DNA of 64,000 bases from Xenorhabdus innexi (lineage in GTDB: Bacteria > Pseudomonadota > Gammaproteobacteria > Enterobacterales > Enterobacteriaceae). The notes under the pieces were generated by a model, which was not told the DNA's origin, did no database searches, and saw only the letters and a list, made by a program, of their open reading frames with translations. Where the stretch lies: assembly GCF_002632485.1 (NCBI RefSeq), contig NZ_NIBU01000006.1:62001-126000 (forward strand), in the 5' to 3' direction. Shown here one piece after another: positions 40,555-53,100 of this stretch. Numbering within the stretch: position 1 is the first letter of the stretch; every line of letters starts with the position of its first letter. The position numbers were made by a program, and so were the translations under genes.

Positions 40555-40761
40555 GTCTCTGCTAAGTGTTGATTTTAAATGTTAATTTGAGATATTTTAC
40601 TTTTAAATGATAAATTCACCATTCTTTATTCTGGTTATTATCAATTATTGAATTAGAGCTTATCCTGTCAGTTAGGCTCTGCATAAATTGATACAACTAA
40701 ATGCGATTAATTATTAATCGATATATAAATATTTTAAAATCTATTTACGGTATTTAGTTGT

Positions 40762-41046
40762 ATGTCTGAAAAATTTGTTCAAACCATTTCCAGTGTCAAT
40801 TATAACAAAGGCGTGTTCTCCCTTTACTTTGTCGGGCAAGAACCTAATAAAATGGCCAATGGTGTATTGGCTGAAAACGATCAGGAGCTGGAATTAAAAC
40901 AGGTTATTCATATGCCTGCTTCTGGTTTTATGTATATGGTTTCCATGGTGAAGAATATGCTGGAAGATCCGCGTATGGAAGCTGAAATCAATAAATTAAT
41001 TACTGCTGGATTTCTCGCTGTTCCTTCTGAGACTGAAAGTCAATAA
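40762..41046 (+). CDS. rtxH: RtxH copy 2
   Basis: Second copy of the small MARTX-operon protein, 94 residues, preceding rtxA2. Residues 1-88 differ from copy 1 at only a handful of positions (GQEPNKMANG against GQEPKRMANG, INKLITAGF against INRLITAGF). The Ala/Glu/Lys-rich tail of copy 1 is replaced by six different residues (PSETESQ end). The third base of many codons differs between the copies (for example ACCATTTCCAGTGTC against ACAATTTCAAGCGTT). The duplication is therefore not recent and the protein sequence has been kept by selection. That makes a real function likely. No complete rtxC follows, only its relic. Confidence 0.8.
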   Translation: MSEKFVQTISSVNYNKGVFSLYFVGQEPNKMANGVLAENDQELELKQVIHMPASGFMYMVSMVKNMLEDPRMEAEINKLITAGFLAVPSETESQ

Positions 41047-41100
41047 GTGGCTGTCGGGTCTTTATTCATTTTTTTAATTTAACCTGTTTTATTAACACTG

Positions 41101-41149
41101 AGATAAACATCAACGCCCAGTTGCTTTTTGTGATTGGGCGTTTTTGTCT
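41101..41149 (+). pseudogene. 49-bp relic of rtxC between rtxH2 and rtxA2
   Basis: This segment matches bases 25699-25747 inside rtxC at 45 of 49 positions without gaps. The matched rtxC part encodes the conserved PVAFCNWAFLS core. Nothing else of rtxC is recognisable on either side. The operon therefore once had the order rtxH-rtxC-rtxA and lost nearly all of rtxC by deletion. It cannot encode an enzyme now. Confidence 0.85.
41112..41145 (+). terminator. Terminator-like hairpin ahead of rtxA2, formed by the rtxC relic
   Basis: AACGCCCA and TGGGCGTT form a perfect 8-bp stem with a 15-nt loop and run directly into TTTTT. Two of the four differences from intact rtxC (the G at 41132 and the G at 41140) fall in or beside the stem, and the second lengthens it by restoring a C-G pair. 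It lies 36 nt before the rtxA2 ATG, so it may attenuate toxin transcription or mark the end of a short rtxH2 transcript. Confidence 0.65.
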
Positions 41150-41181
41150 TTAATTTTGGCATTTAATTTAGAGATTGAGTT

Positions 41182-44100
41182 ATGGGAAAACCGTTCTGGC
41201 GAAGTGTTGAATACTTTTTTACAGGAAACTACACCGCTGATGATGGTGATAATAATATTGTTGCTATCGGATTTGGCGGTCAAATTCATGCTTATGGCGG
41301 TAATGATCATATTACGCTGGGTTCAGTTGCTGCATTGGTTTATACCGGTTCAGGCAATGATACCGTTGTCGGGGGGGCTGCCTACCTGAAAATCAGTGAT
41401 ACCAGCGGTAACCTGAGTGTAAAAGGTGCCGCAGGATATGCAGAAATCAATAAAGAAAAAGAGGGAACTATCTCTTTCGCTGGCGCTGCGGGTGGTGCGG
41501 TTATTCAGCATGACGGTCGCTCCGGTAATATACATTATTCGGGTGCTGCCGCTTATAACAATTTATATCGTCGCGGGCACAGTGGCGATATCACATTTAA
41601 GGGTGCGGGTGGATATAACCATCTCTATTCAGATGTAGTCAACGGCAATATTCATTTTATGGGAGCGGGTGGCTATAACCAAATCACCCGTAAAGGCGTC
41701 GATGATAACTTCGGCGGCGAAGGTATGGCCTATGCAAAAGCTGAAGATATTGTGCTTACAACGGCAATGCTGGCAGGCAACTGGATTCAGAACCACCAGA
41801 AAGTGGCTGCTGTTAAATCAGCACGGGAAACGAATACTCATATCTTTGCACTTGTTGATGGAAATTTTACTAAATTAAACAAGCTGCACCTGAGTAATGA
41901 TCCCCAAACCGGCAGGCTGAAATATTTCATCACATCGTGGTACAAAGAAGGCAATCACCTTAAGAATCTGGAATCTCAGGATATCTCTGAAAGTAATGGT
42001 TTCCAGATTATCAACCTTGATAGTGCTTATACCTTGTCCGACCTGAAGGCTGAACACCATCAGGCATTTACGATACATGCCATAGAGAAAAAACTGCCAG
42101 AAAATGAGTGGGTCACTTATGCTGATGGTGTTCAGATCGCCGCAGAAAATATTACGTTGTCCGATGCCAAAATGGGGGGATATGCCATCTCAACTGATGG
42201 CTCAACGGTTGATGTAAAACCGGTGAAATCCAACCGGATGGCAAATACTTATCTGTATGCCAAAGTATTGGGGGAATATACCAAGGTTGTAGTTGTGCAA
42301 CTGAAGAACGATCCTGAAACGGGAAAGCTGAAATATATCGCTACACCGTGGTACAAAGCCGGTGATCAGACGGGCGTAATGGCTGATCAATTTGTTGGCC
42401 CTAACTACGGTTATTCCTCTTTAGGCAAAGGCAGTTATACACTGAGTGATGTTAATTACAGTGTGAATACTGTCAGGGTCACATCTGAAACGATTACTGA
42501 TGCGAGTAGTGCCTTTGAACAGGCATTATTTGCCTCTGATGCAATAAAAAATGACAGTAGCGGTGATGTCCGCTTTGAGGGAGCCGGTGGCGGCAATGTG
42601 ATTAAATCCAACGTCGCCCGGGGAAATGTTTATTTTAAGGGCGCGGGCATTGCCAATGTTATTTTACATAACTCAGAAATCGGTGACACGGAATTCAGTG
42701 GGGCTGGTGCCGCCAACGTTGTTTTTAAGAAAGGCAGAAAAGGCCACCTGAATTTCAGAGGAGCCGGTATTGCCAATGTTATTACCCATATCAGCAGCAC
42801 TCATCAGGTACGCAATCCATCAGCGGACTCCCAGAGTGGCAATACGCATGTTATCGCTTTGGGTGGGGCGAATGTCCTGACCCGTCAAGGGAATGGCCGG
42901 GTTTTTGGGGTGATGGGCGGGGGCGCTAACGTCCTGACGCATATCGGGAACGGCGTCACCACCGGGGTCATGCTGGGCGGGGCTAACGTGCTGACCAAAG
43001 TGGGCGACGGCGAAACCACCGGTATCCTGTTTGGTCTGGGCAATGTGCTGACCCATGTGGGGAACGGCAGCACACTGGGCGCGATGGGCGCGGTCGGTAA
43101 CGTCTTTACCAAAGTGGGGGACGGGGAAACCGTGGCGGCGTTGCTGGCGGTCGGCAATATCTTTACCCATATCGGGCAGGGGGACGCGTACGCCCTGATG
43201 GCCGGGGGCGGGAATGTCTTTACCAAAGTGGGGGACGGCAATGCGCTGGCGCTGATGGTGTCGCTGGGCAATGTCTTTACCCATGTGGGGGATGGCCTGA
43301 GTGTGGCGCTGGTGGTGGCGAAAGGCAATCTGGTCACGAAAGTGGGCAACGGGGATACACTTGCCGCCATGGTGGGTATGGGAAACCTGATGACCCATAT
43401 CGGCGACGGCAACACCTTTGCCGCGATGCTGGGGGAAGCCAATGTGTTCACGAAAGCCGGTCATGAACTGACGGCGGCGCTGATGATAGGCAAGGCCAAT
43501 ATCTATACCCATGTGGGGCAGGGCACCAGTCTCGGGTTGTTTGCCGGTAACGCCAATATCATGACCAAAGTCGGGGACGGCACGACACTGGCGGCGATGT
43601 TTGGTCAGGCGAACGTGATGACCCATGCCGGAAACGGGCTGACGGGAGTGCTGGCGTTAGGGAAAGCCAATGTGGTGACCAAGGTCGGCCATGATTTTAT
43701 GGGCGTGTTAGCGGCCGCGCAGGCCAACGTCATCACGCACGTGGGGCAGGGGATGACCGCCGGCCTGTTGCTGGGGAAGGGCAATATTCTGACCAAAGTG
43801 GGCGACGGGACGACGGTGGGGTTGCTGGTCTCGGAACTGGGCAATAGCCTGACGCATGTCGGCAGCGGGAATACGGTGGGGTTTGCCAAAGGCAAGCTGA
43901 ACCTGCTGACCAAAGTGGGGGACGGGCTGGCGGTCAACGCGGCCTGGGGCGATGCCAATATCCTGACCCACGTGGGGCACGGCGACCATTACAACTTTGC
44001 CAAAGGGCAGGCCAACGGGGTGAGCAAAATCGGTGACGGCCAAATGGTCAGTGTCATGCAGGGCACGGCCAATACCATCACCCATGTGGGGCAGGGGGAT

Positions 44101-47100
44101 GACTATACCGGGGTCTGGGGGAAAGCCAATGTGGTGACTAAGGTTGGTCGCGGCCGTCAGGTGACACTGGCAAAAGGGGACGCCAATCTTGTCACACAGG
44201 TGGGCGAGGGCGACAGCCTGAATGCCCTGTGGAGCCAAAGCAATGTGGTCACCAAAGTGGGGGACGGGATGCAGGTGACCGCTGCGAAGGGGAAAAGCAA
44301 TATCACGACCACGGTGGGGCATGGTCTGAGCGTGGTGGCGGCTCACGGCGATTGGAATGTGAATACCAAAGTGGGGAACGGCATTTCGGTCAACGTGGCG
44401 TGGGGCAAACTCAATGTCAGCACCAAAGTGGGTGACGGGCTGGCAGTCTCGGTGATGAAAGGAACGGGCAATGCCCATCTCCATGTCGGTGACGGAATGA
44501 ACATCCATGCCGCCTACGCCCGCAATAACGTGGCTATCCAGATTGGCAGCGGGGATTTTTACACTCTGGCGCTGGCGTCCAGCAATACGGAGAGCCACAA
44601 ACTGGCAACGCTGTTCGGCAATCTCAAACAGACGTTACTGGGGGCGCTGGGCAGTCAGGGGATTAACTTTCTGGTGCAGGGGGATGAGGCTAATACGTCA
44701 GGCAGTTACCGTGGGCGGGGGGCCATCAATCTGCCGGAAGTGGGCAGTCTGAAGGGCTTTGAGCTGACCGAAATCGGCGAAGTGAGTTCCCGCCTTTCCA
44801 CCGATTTGCAGGCATCGGTCAGTGAGCTGAAGACCCCGGATATCAGCAGGCTGGAAACCCTCATGCAGGAAGAACCGCAAACGGCGAAAAATCAGCCACC
44901 CAACCTGATTGTCAACGGGGATTTTGAGGCGGGGGCGCAGGGCTGGCAGGCCACGGACGGTATTGAAGTCGATCATCCGGCCGCCTCTTATGGGCTGGAT
45001 AATGAAGGTTACGGCCATTATGTGACGGAGCTGGATACACAGGCCAATACCACGATTTATCAGGATCTCCGTCAGCGCAAAGCGGGGGAGGTGATCACCC
45101 TTGATTTTGACTTTGCGCGCCGGGCAGGCAGCACGGATGACAATGGCATGGAAGTGCTGTGGAATGATCAGGTGGTTTTCTCCTCGGCGGACGATGATAT
45201 CGCCTGGCAGCATAAACAGTTGGTTCTGGTTGCGCAGGGCGGTGATAACCGACTGGCATTTAAAGGTACTGGCAGAAGTGATGGCCGGGGTTACATTCTG
45301 GATAATGTTGTTGCACACACAAATTGTTCTGAAAAAGCAAAAGTAAAGCAGACACCACAAACCTCAGTTGCTGGTGACATATTGAGCGATAAGGATAATG
45401 CCGAAGCCGATCGTGAACGTTTGATGCAGGAAAAAGAGCAACAACTGGCCGCGATTGCAGGGACTCAGCAACAACTGGAATCGACCGATCTTGATGCCCT
45501 GAATACCAACGGGTTGTCTCAGCGTGATGTTATCCGGGAAGAACAGCAGGCAGTCACGGATGAACTGCTGGCGAAAGCTAAGGCACTTGAGAATCTCGAT
45601 AAGCGGGAAAACAGCCATTATCAGGGAAATTCCGGTGCACAATGGCGTGATGATTATGCTGGTATGGTACTGGATGATCTTCAGACTCAACTGGATAAAG
45701 CAAAAAAAATTGCCGGTCAGCAACTGGCGTCTTCGAATGCTTCTATTCAGCAATATCAGCAGCAGATCAATACGGCATTGGAAAAATCAGAAGCGAGTAT
45801 TGTCAGAAGCGAGCAGAATCAACGGAATGCCCAGCTGGATATAGCCGATGCTCGTATCCGGGCAGAATATCGGTCTAAAGAGGCACAGACCCAGCAGAAA
45901 CATGCTGAACAGGCTGTCTCTCGTGGGAAAAACGCGGTTCAGCAGGCTGAGCAGGATGCGGCAATTGAAGCGAAAAACAGCAGCCAAAAACCCAACCGCA
46001 GAGAAAATCAGGGAAGTGGCTTGTCTGGCAAGGCTTATGAATCAAAGGGGGCAGATCACACAGGCAGCCATATCGCTCAGGATGTCACAGAGCAGGAAGA
46101 GGGACGTTTCAATCTGGAGCTGGCAGGGACGGACGGTAATCTGGCGTCATTGTCTGATGCAAAACAGGGACTGGAACGTTTACAAATTAAGGCGGGGATT
46201 ATTGCCAGAAAAACAAACGATATGCTCGCCGCACATCAAGAGCATGAGCAGACTCGTAATACAGCTCTTCCGGCTGAAATTCATAGCGACATTGATGCTT
46301 CTGAAACCCTGAACAGGGCGCTGCCTGATATTTCAGGTGTGATGACAGATAAACTGGAAGCATTGGGAAATGAACGTTTAGCGGCGGATTATGGTTTACC
46401 ACAAAACAATGGCTTACCACAAAACAGGCGTGCACAGACGGATACAGCATTATCCTCCATTACTGCCAGAGCACAAAAAGTCGCGGATATTTATCGTTGG
46501 TTGGATAGTGACAATGATCGTCTGATGGATTTTGCAAGCGATGATTATATCCCTGTGCCGGGAATTACCCGCATTGATGCAGAATTGCATGAGAGTAACC
46601 GACAAAAAATGATCGACTTAATTGAAGGTTATCTCAACAGCATTAAACATACGATCCCTGATAATCAGGTAGCTTCAATGGCGAAATTGTTTGTGGATTC
46701 TACCATTGATTATGACTGGGATAGACGAGTCCGCTTCATGACGCAGTTGGAACAGTATGGTTACCGTTTTGATCCGGCGGATAATGAACAGCGAGTGGTG
46801 ATATTCCGTTCGGGAAATAATGCCCGACAATACCGTGAAGTGCTGGATGCTGCTCAGACCAGAGGCGGGAAAGTGGTTTATGACACTGATTTGCCGGGGC
46901 ATGTATTGAGTAACACTCTGAGTGAACAATTACTCAATTGGGCAGCACGCTCACTTGATCCTCATGATAATCGTCAAAAAGAGCAGCAATCGGCAATTCT
47001 GGCTTCTGTCCGCAGCAATATGGGGCTATGGCGTTCAGTGTATGCAACTAAAGCCCGTGGTGATGTCTATGTGATTGCAGAAGACGGTTTATTGCTGGGT

Positions 47101-50100
47101 AATACCTTCTGGAACCTTGAACTGCCGGTACTTCGTCAATTACAGCGTGAAGGTATGGTTGAGGAGATCTACCTGCTGGATAAACCGGCTGCTGAATATA
47201 AAAAGTTGCCGCTCAGCGCAATAGGCACCCGGCTGACAGACAGCGAAATTGATGTCAAGGTACGTTTTGATGCCCTGAGTCCGGTTGAGCAACAAAAATA
47301 TCTGGAGATGAATCCCCGTGGTTATCAGCCGGATACACTGATTGATTTAAACGTCAGACTGGGCGCGATAGATAATATGCTGAATAAAGCGCTGCCATTT
47401 TATCGTCTGCGCTCTGAACGCAATCTTCTAATTCGTGAAGGGGCAGAAAACACGTTTGAAGTACATTCATGGCCTGAAAATCGCCACTCCCCAATCAAGA
47501 TAATAAAGCTGGAAAACCCAAAAGATCCGGCTCAGATCAAAGTTATTGAGCAGTTCATTCTGGCTAATTATGAGAGCTATGATCAACTCCCCAAAGAGCT
47601 GCATTTGGTAGAAAACACTATCGCTTCTTATGAGCAGGGACGTACACGGGAGCTGGCCGGAAAAGTAAACGGCCGCTGGATATACCGGCCACATGTTGAA
47701 TTGATGTCAGCAGATGAATTGCAGCAAAAAGCTTACATTAAAGGTAAGCCGTTGGGTGAAAGTTATCGTAATGTCATTGATGCCCTGCAACGTTATGAAC
47801 AGGCATTGACGGAAGACAGAGACTACTCTCTGGATGCCATTGAAAAATTAACCTATCTGCAACAACAGGTGGAAGGGTATCTGCTCGGGCATTCTGAATC
47901 AAAACGTACTCCGGCGATGCAGCAACTGTTATCCCAGATTTATAGTCGTTTATCGGAATCTATGATTCTGGCAGAACCGACGCTAAGGAGTTCGGGTAAA
48001 GGCAGTTTCAGCGAATTGTATAATAAACTGTCTAACTCTAATCTCAGTGATTCCAAGCACCTCTATATTGATACGCATGGTGATTTTATCACTCAGGGCA
48101 GATTCAGTGTGAAGATCGCCAAAGATACGGCAGGTAGGGGGATCAGACAGGTGATGGATGCCGTGACCAGAGAATATGGGCAGAACGTCACTAATTCCGT
48201 CTTTTCCAAACTGAAAGCCCGTGATTTGGCAAAAGATGGCACAGGGATTGATATTTCGGGATTAAAAAAAGTTCACCGGGAAATAGAGCGTCACTTATCG
48301 CCTGTCAGTGCCACGCTCTATATCTGGAAACCCAGCGATCACAGCAGCGTAGGACATGCCGCACTGCAAATTGGTCATGGACGGGTAAAAGTCAGCCCTG
48401 AAGAGGTCAGGGATTTCAATGACATGAACTACGTCAGTTGGTGGCCGGCGGGCAGTAAATCCCTCAATTTGCAGGAATTGCTTGAGACGAATAACAGTCA
48501 GTCTGATTTTCGCATCCGCTGGCGTGATCTCAGTATGCCTGCCCATCAGAATCCAGCGTTGAGATACGATGTCGCCTCTGAAGAGGATGATGATTTTGGC
48601 CTGATTGATGGCTCAGATGAGCTGAAAGAGTTCGTTGAAAAACTGAGAGCCGCCAAAGGCGTGGATGCCAAATTCAAAGATGTCAGCGAAAGTTTTGCGA
48701 TGGCTGCACTGGCTAATCCGGAAATGCTTAAATCGGCTGAGATACCGCCTCATATTTATCAGCCATTCATTACCCAGTGGCGGGATGACAGCATGGATAT
48801 GCAGGAAGTGGCTCAGCGCTTTGCCGAAGTTTTGCGTATGGCAGCAGAATTGCAGGATTCTAAGCGTATGGAACATTTAATGGCTAATGTTACGCGCCAG
48901 TTTGCTGAACGCGAATTAGCTGACATTAACGCGTTCAAAGATGGAAAAGCAGATCAAGGGCGGGTTTTCCGCATCAATCTGGAAGGCCTTGATGTGGCGG
49001 CAATGCAGGCTGAGTGGGAAAAAATCAGCGCAGATCCGGATGCACGCTACCAGCTTTTCGCTAAAAACTGTTCAACAGTTGTTGCCCGTGTACTGAAAGC
49101 CGGAGGCGCAGAAAAAATCCTCGGATATGCATGGCGTCCCGGATTGGGGATCTGGAAACCAAATGATCTCTTTAACTATGGTCAGGCTCTGCAGAAAGCG
49201 ACACAGGCTGAACGGCTCAAACATCAGTATCGTCGTCTGAATAGTGATGGTATAGAACGGATACTGAATCAGCCGGACGATCTGTATGAAGAGATACTGG
49301 AAAAAGTCGCGATTGAGAATGATGGTACACCACTGCGTGAAAGTGAATCCCGTAACCCGCTGGCTCGCTTTATGAATAATGAACTGTACGGAGTGAAAGA
49401 AGATCGTCGCCGTATCAGTAAAGCGGTGCAGATAACTCTTGGACGGGCAATTGAACGAAAAGCGGCCGAAAAAATCACATTGCGTGGTGAGGCCGGTCGT
49501 CTGGAAGGTTATTTCCATCTGAGTGGGACCCGTCCGTCAGATAAAGTCGTGTTATTTATTCATGGCTCAGATTCTTCCGCAGAAGAACAGGCCAGTAAAA
49601 TCCAGCGGTATTATCAGCAGCAGGGTGTCGATATGCTTGCGGTCAATATGCGCGGTTACGGTACCAGTGATGGTCACCCCAGTGAAAATGGTCTGTATCA
49701 GGATGCGCGTACGATGTTCCGCTATCTGATCAACAACCGTGACATTAAACCGGAAAATATTGTCATTCACGGTTATTCAATGGGCGCACCGATTGCGGCT
49801 GATCTGGCCCGTTATGCGGATCGAAGGGGACAACATGTTGCCGGTCTGCTGTTTGACAGACCAATGCCAAGTATGACCAAAGCGATTACCGCTCATAATA
49901 TCCTCAATCCGCAAGGTGTTGTTGCTGTGCTGGCTAAATCAGTCAACGGAAAATTTTCTGTTGAAAAGAATCTACAGGGAATTAGTAAAGAGACGCCTAT
50001 CATGGTGCTTACCGGTGGGGACGGGCTGGGAACAGAAGGCGAAAAACTGCGGACTAGACTGATTAGCGCCAATTATAACATCTCTGGTGAACATACTTAT

Positions 50101-53100
50101 CTGGGTCATGACTCCAGCCGCCGGATGATGGAATTATATGCCAACAAGATAGTTACCAATCTGTTCGCCGCCCGTGTGCAGGGGGAAGAAAGCATTCTTA
50201 TCAAAGGTATTAAGAATGACCTGAAACGTTATATGCAGTTTCTACAGTCTCATACTGATAAAACGGGCAGAATATACGATCTGCGGGCGACAAAAAAATT
50301 CCTGTCAGGTTACGGGCATAACCGGGCTGAAAGTATGGTTGAAGGTTTCCATGCCGATATGGGGATCAGGCAGTTGGTGGATTTGTTGTTAAAAGGTAAC
50401 TGGACAGCGGAACAGAAAGGGGCACTTTCCTGGGAAATTGAAAACCGGGCACTAAAAATCAGTTTACGGCCAAGAATAGAAAAACACAGCCGTCTGTTCC
50501 GGGATGTCGCTTCTTCTGGTTTTGAAGATCCACAGGCAAATGAACATCTGGCACCTCAGCTAATGTTGCTGAATCTGTCCAATGATGGTTTCGGCGGACG
50601 CTGTATGCCGCTGTCGGAACTGGTTCTGCTGGCAAAACACCTTGAGAATGACGGACAGGAAAATGTCAGTAATGATTTTCTGAAGAAACTTTACTCTGCG
50701 GCTTCTGTACTCAGCCACCCGGAGCTGTACGCTGAGTCGGAAAAAGCCAATGCCAGTAAACTGCTGGGTGCACTTGCTGCGCTCTATATCAGGGCACCGA
50801 TGTATGATAACACCTTCAAATCATGGCAGAAAAAACTGTATGGTGAACAGGCATTAACAGTGAATAATGTCATAGAGGAAATTACGGTTCCCAATGCAGA
50901 TGGCCGGTCGATTCTGCTTGAGCTGAATACAGCGGATCATGCAATGGCGGCATGGTCAAAAGAGAACAGTGGCAGTGGCAAGCGGATGTATGGGTTTTAT
51001 GATCCTAATGTCGGTATTGTGGAGTTCTCTTCAGCAGAGAAATTCAGTACTTATGTTAAGCGTTTCTTCAGTCGTTCTGGCATGAATATGGCGCAATATT
51101 ACGGTATGCCGAGAAATGAGCGGCAGGAGAATTTTTTCAATCAGGTGATTTTTGTGGATGGTCGGGCACTGGCCTCTTATCGTCCGGTCATTGATGACAA
51201 AATGACTCTGAAAGATATTCTGGCCATGGAGATCTTTGATGGCTCACCGATGAAAAATGCGTTAGGCACCGAACGCCCTCTGCACAATCAAAATGTCTCT
51301 TCGTGGGCAGAACTCACAGTGACAGCGCAACCGGAAAGCGGCACCAGCCGTTTTGACAGCCAGATTATTATCCAGACTGAAAATGATCCGGTTGTAGCCA
51401 GAGCCGCAGCCAATCTGGCAGGAAAGCATCCTGACTCCAGTATCGTTGTTCAGCTTGATTCCGGCGGAAAATATCGGGTGGTATACGGTGACCCTGCCAG
51501 ACTGACAGGCAAGGTACGCTGGCAGGTTATCGGTCATGGGCGTGAAATTTCTGAATTGAATCACACTCGGATGGGAGGCTATAACGCAGTTGAATTAGCC
51601 ATCATGTTAAGACAGTTCGAACGTGACTTCCGGCATAGCGGAACACCGGAGCATATCAGTCTGGTGGGCTGTTCTCTGATCAGTGATGACAAGCGGGATG
51701 GCTTTGCCCGTCATTTTATTACGGAACTGGATCAGCAGGGCATCCGGGCCTCAGTATCTGCGCGCAGCAGTAATATTGCGGTGGATAATACCGGGCGTAA
51801 GTACACCAGAAGAGAGGCACGGGAGCAGTGGGTACATAAACTGCATGACAATAAAACAGTGCTTAGCTGGAATAACAGCGGTGAACTGGAAACGCGTTCT
51901 GAGCGGGTGCGTCATGGCATCTCGGAAAGTGATATCACGCTTGCGCGTATAGGTCGCAGAAACGTCAATACCGCCGCAACCGGCGCGATTGCGGATAATA
52001 ATGAAGTCTTTCACTCACCACAAAAACATCATTATCAAAATGACCATGATGTGAGCAGAGCATCAGCGAATAATCAACTGAGTTATTCCGGCAATATACA
52101 ATTACAAATCGGTGACGGGGAATTTACCTCCATTAACTGGGGAACCACGAATGTCAGTATCAAATTAGGCACTGGTGGCTTTAAATCACTGGTCTTTGGC
52201 GACAATAACGTCATGGTTCATCTGGGTGACGGTAACAGCAGACACAGTATTAATATTGCTGGCTATCAGGCACTGGAAGGCGCACAACTGTTCGTTGGTA
52301 ACCGGAACATCAGCTTTAATCAGGGGCGCAGTAACGATCTGATTGTCATGATGGATAAATCCATCCCGACTCCGCCGATGCTTAATCCGTTTGATGGAAT
52401 ATCCCGTATTTCCGGTGTATTGCAGGATATCTCCGGCTCATTCTCTTCTCCGGGCTGGCTGGCCGTTCAGGAGGAGCAGTGGACAATCGCCAGTGTGAAG
52501 AAATATCTACAGGATATGTCAGGGCTGGATTTGACCAGCAGTGTTGATTACCGCTCACTGACTGACATTGATTCCCAGAACTTACGCAGTGGTCGTGGCC
52601 TGAAGAGTGATATCGAAAGCGCCCTGAACAAAAAGTACAACCAGTGGCTGGGAGGAAATGCGCCGAAAGCGAGTAATCTCAGTCGGGCAGACAGATTCCG
52701 GCAGGCCAATGAAAAACTGGCCTTTAACTTCGCCGTTGGCGGGCAGGGTGCGGATATTCAGGTAACAACCGGTAGCTGGAACTTTATGTTCGGTGACAAT
52801 ATGCAGTCGCTGCTGGATATTAATCTGGGCTCGTTGTTTGGCCTGATGACACAGCAGTACACAACTACAGGGCTGGCAAGAACCACATTCACTTATAGTG
52901 TTCTGGATCTGCCGCGCCAGATAAAAAATAAACTGTTGCGCAGTCTGGCTCATGTTGATGCAGATACCACACTGGGAGAAATCTTTAATGTGGATTACAC
53001 CGCAGAAGGCAGCATTGTATCCCGAAACGGTCAGCCAGTGGATGGTGTTGCGGTTATACAGGAGATGCTGGAGATTATCAGCGAATTCAGCGGTGACCAA

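Noticed and set aside
42820..44598. Long minus-strand frames of 268, 188, 117 and 296 codons across the B repeats of rtxA2, repeated exactly in rtxA3 (57125-58903)
   Set aside because: They are opposite-strand shadows of the periodic glycine-rich repeat codons. They lack ribosome sites, and their products are only repeats of HMGxDI or PSPTxV, with no known family.
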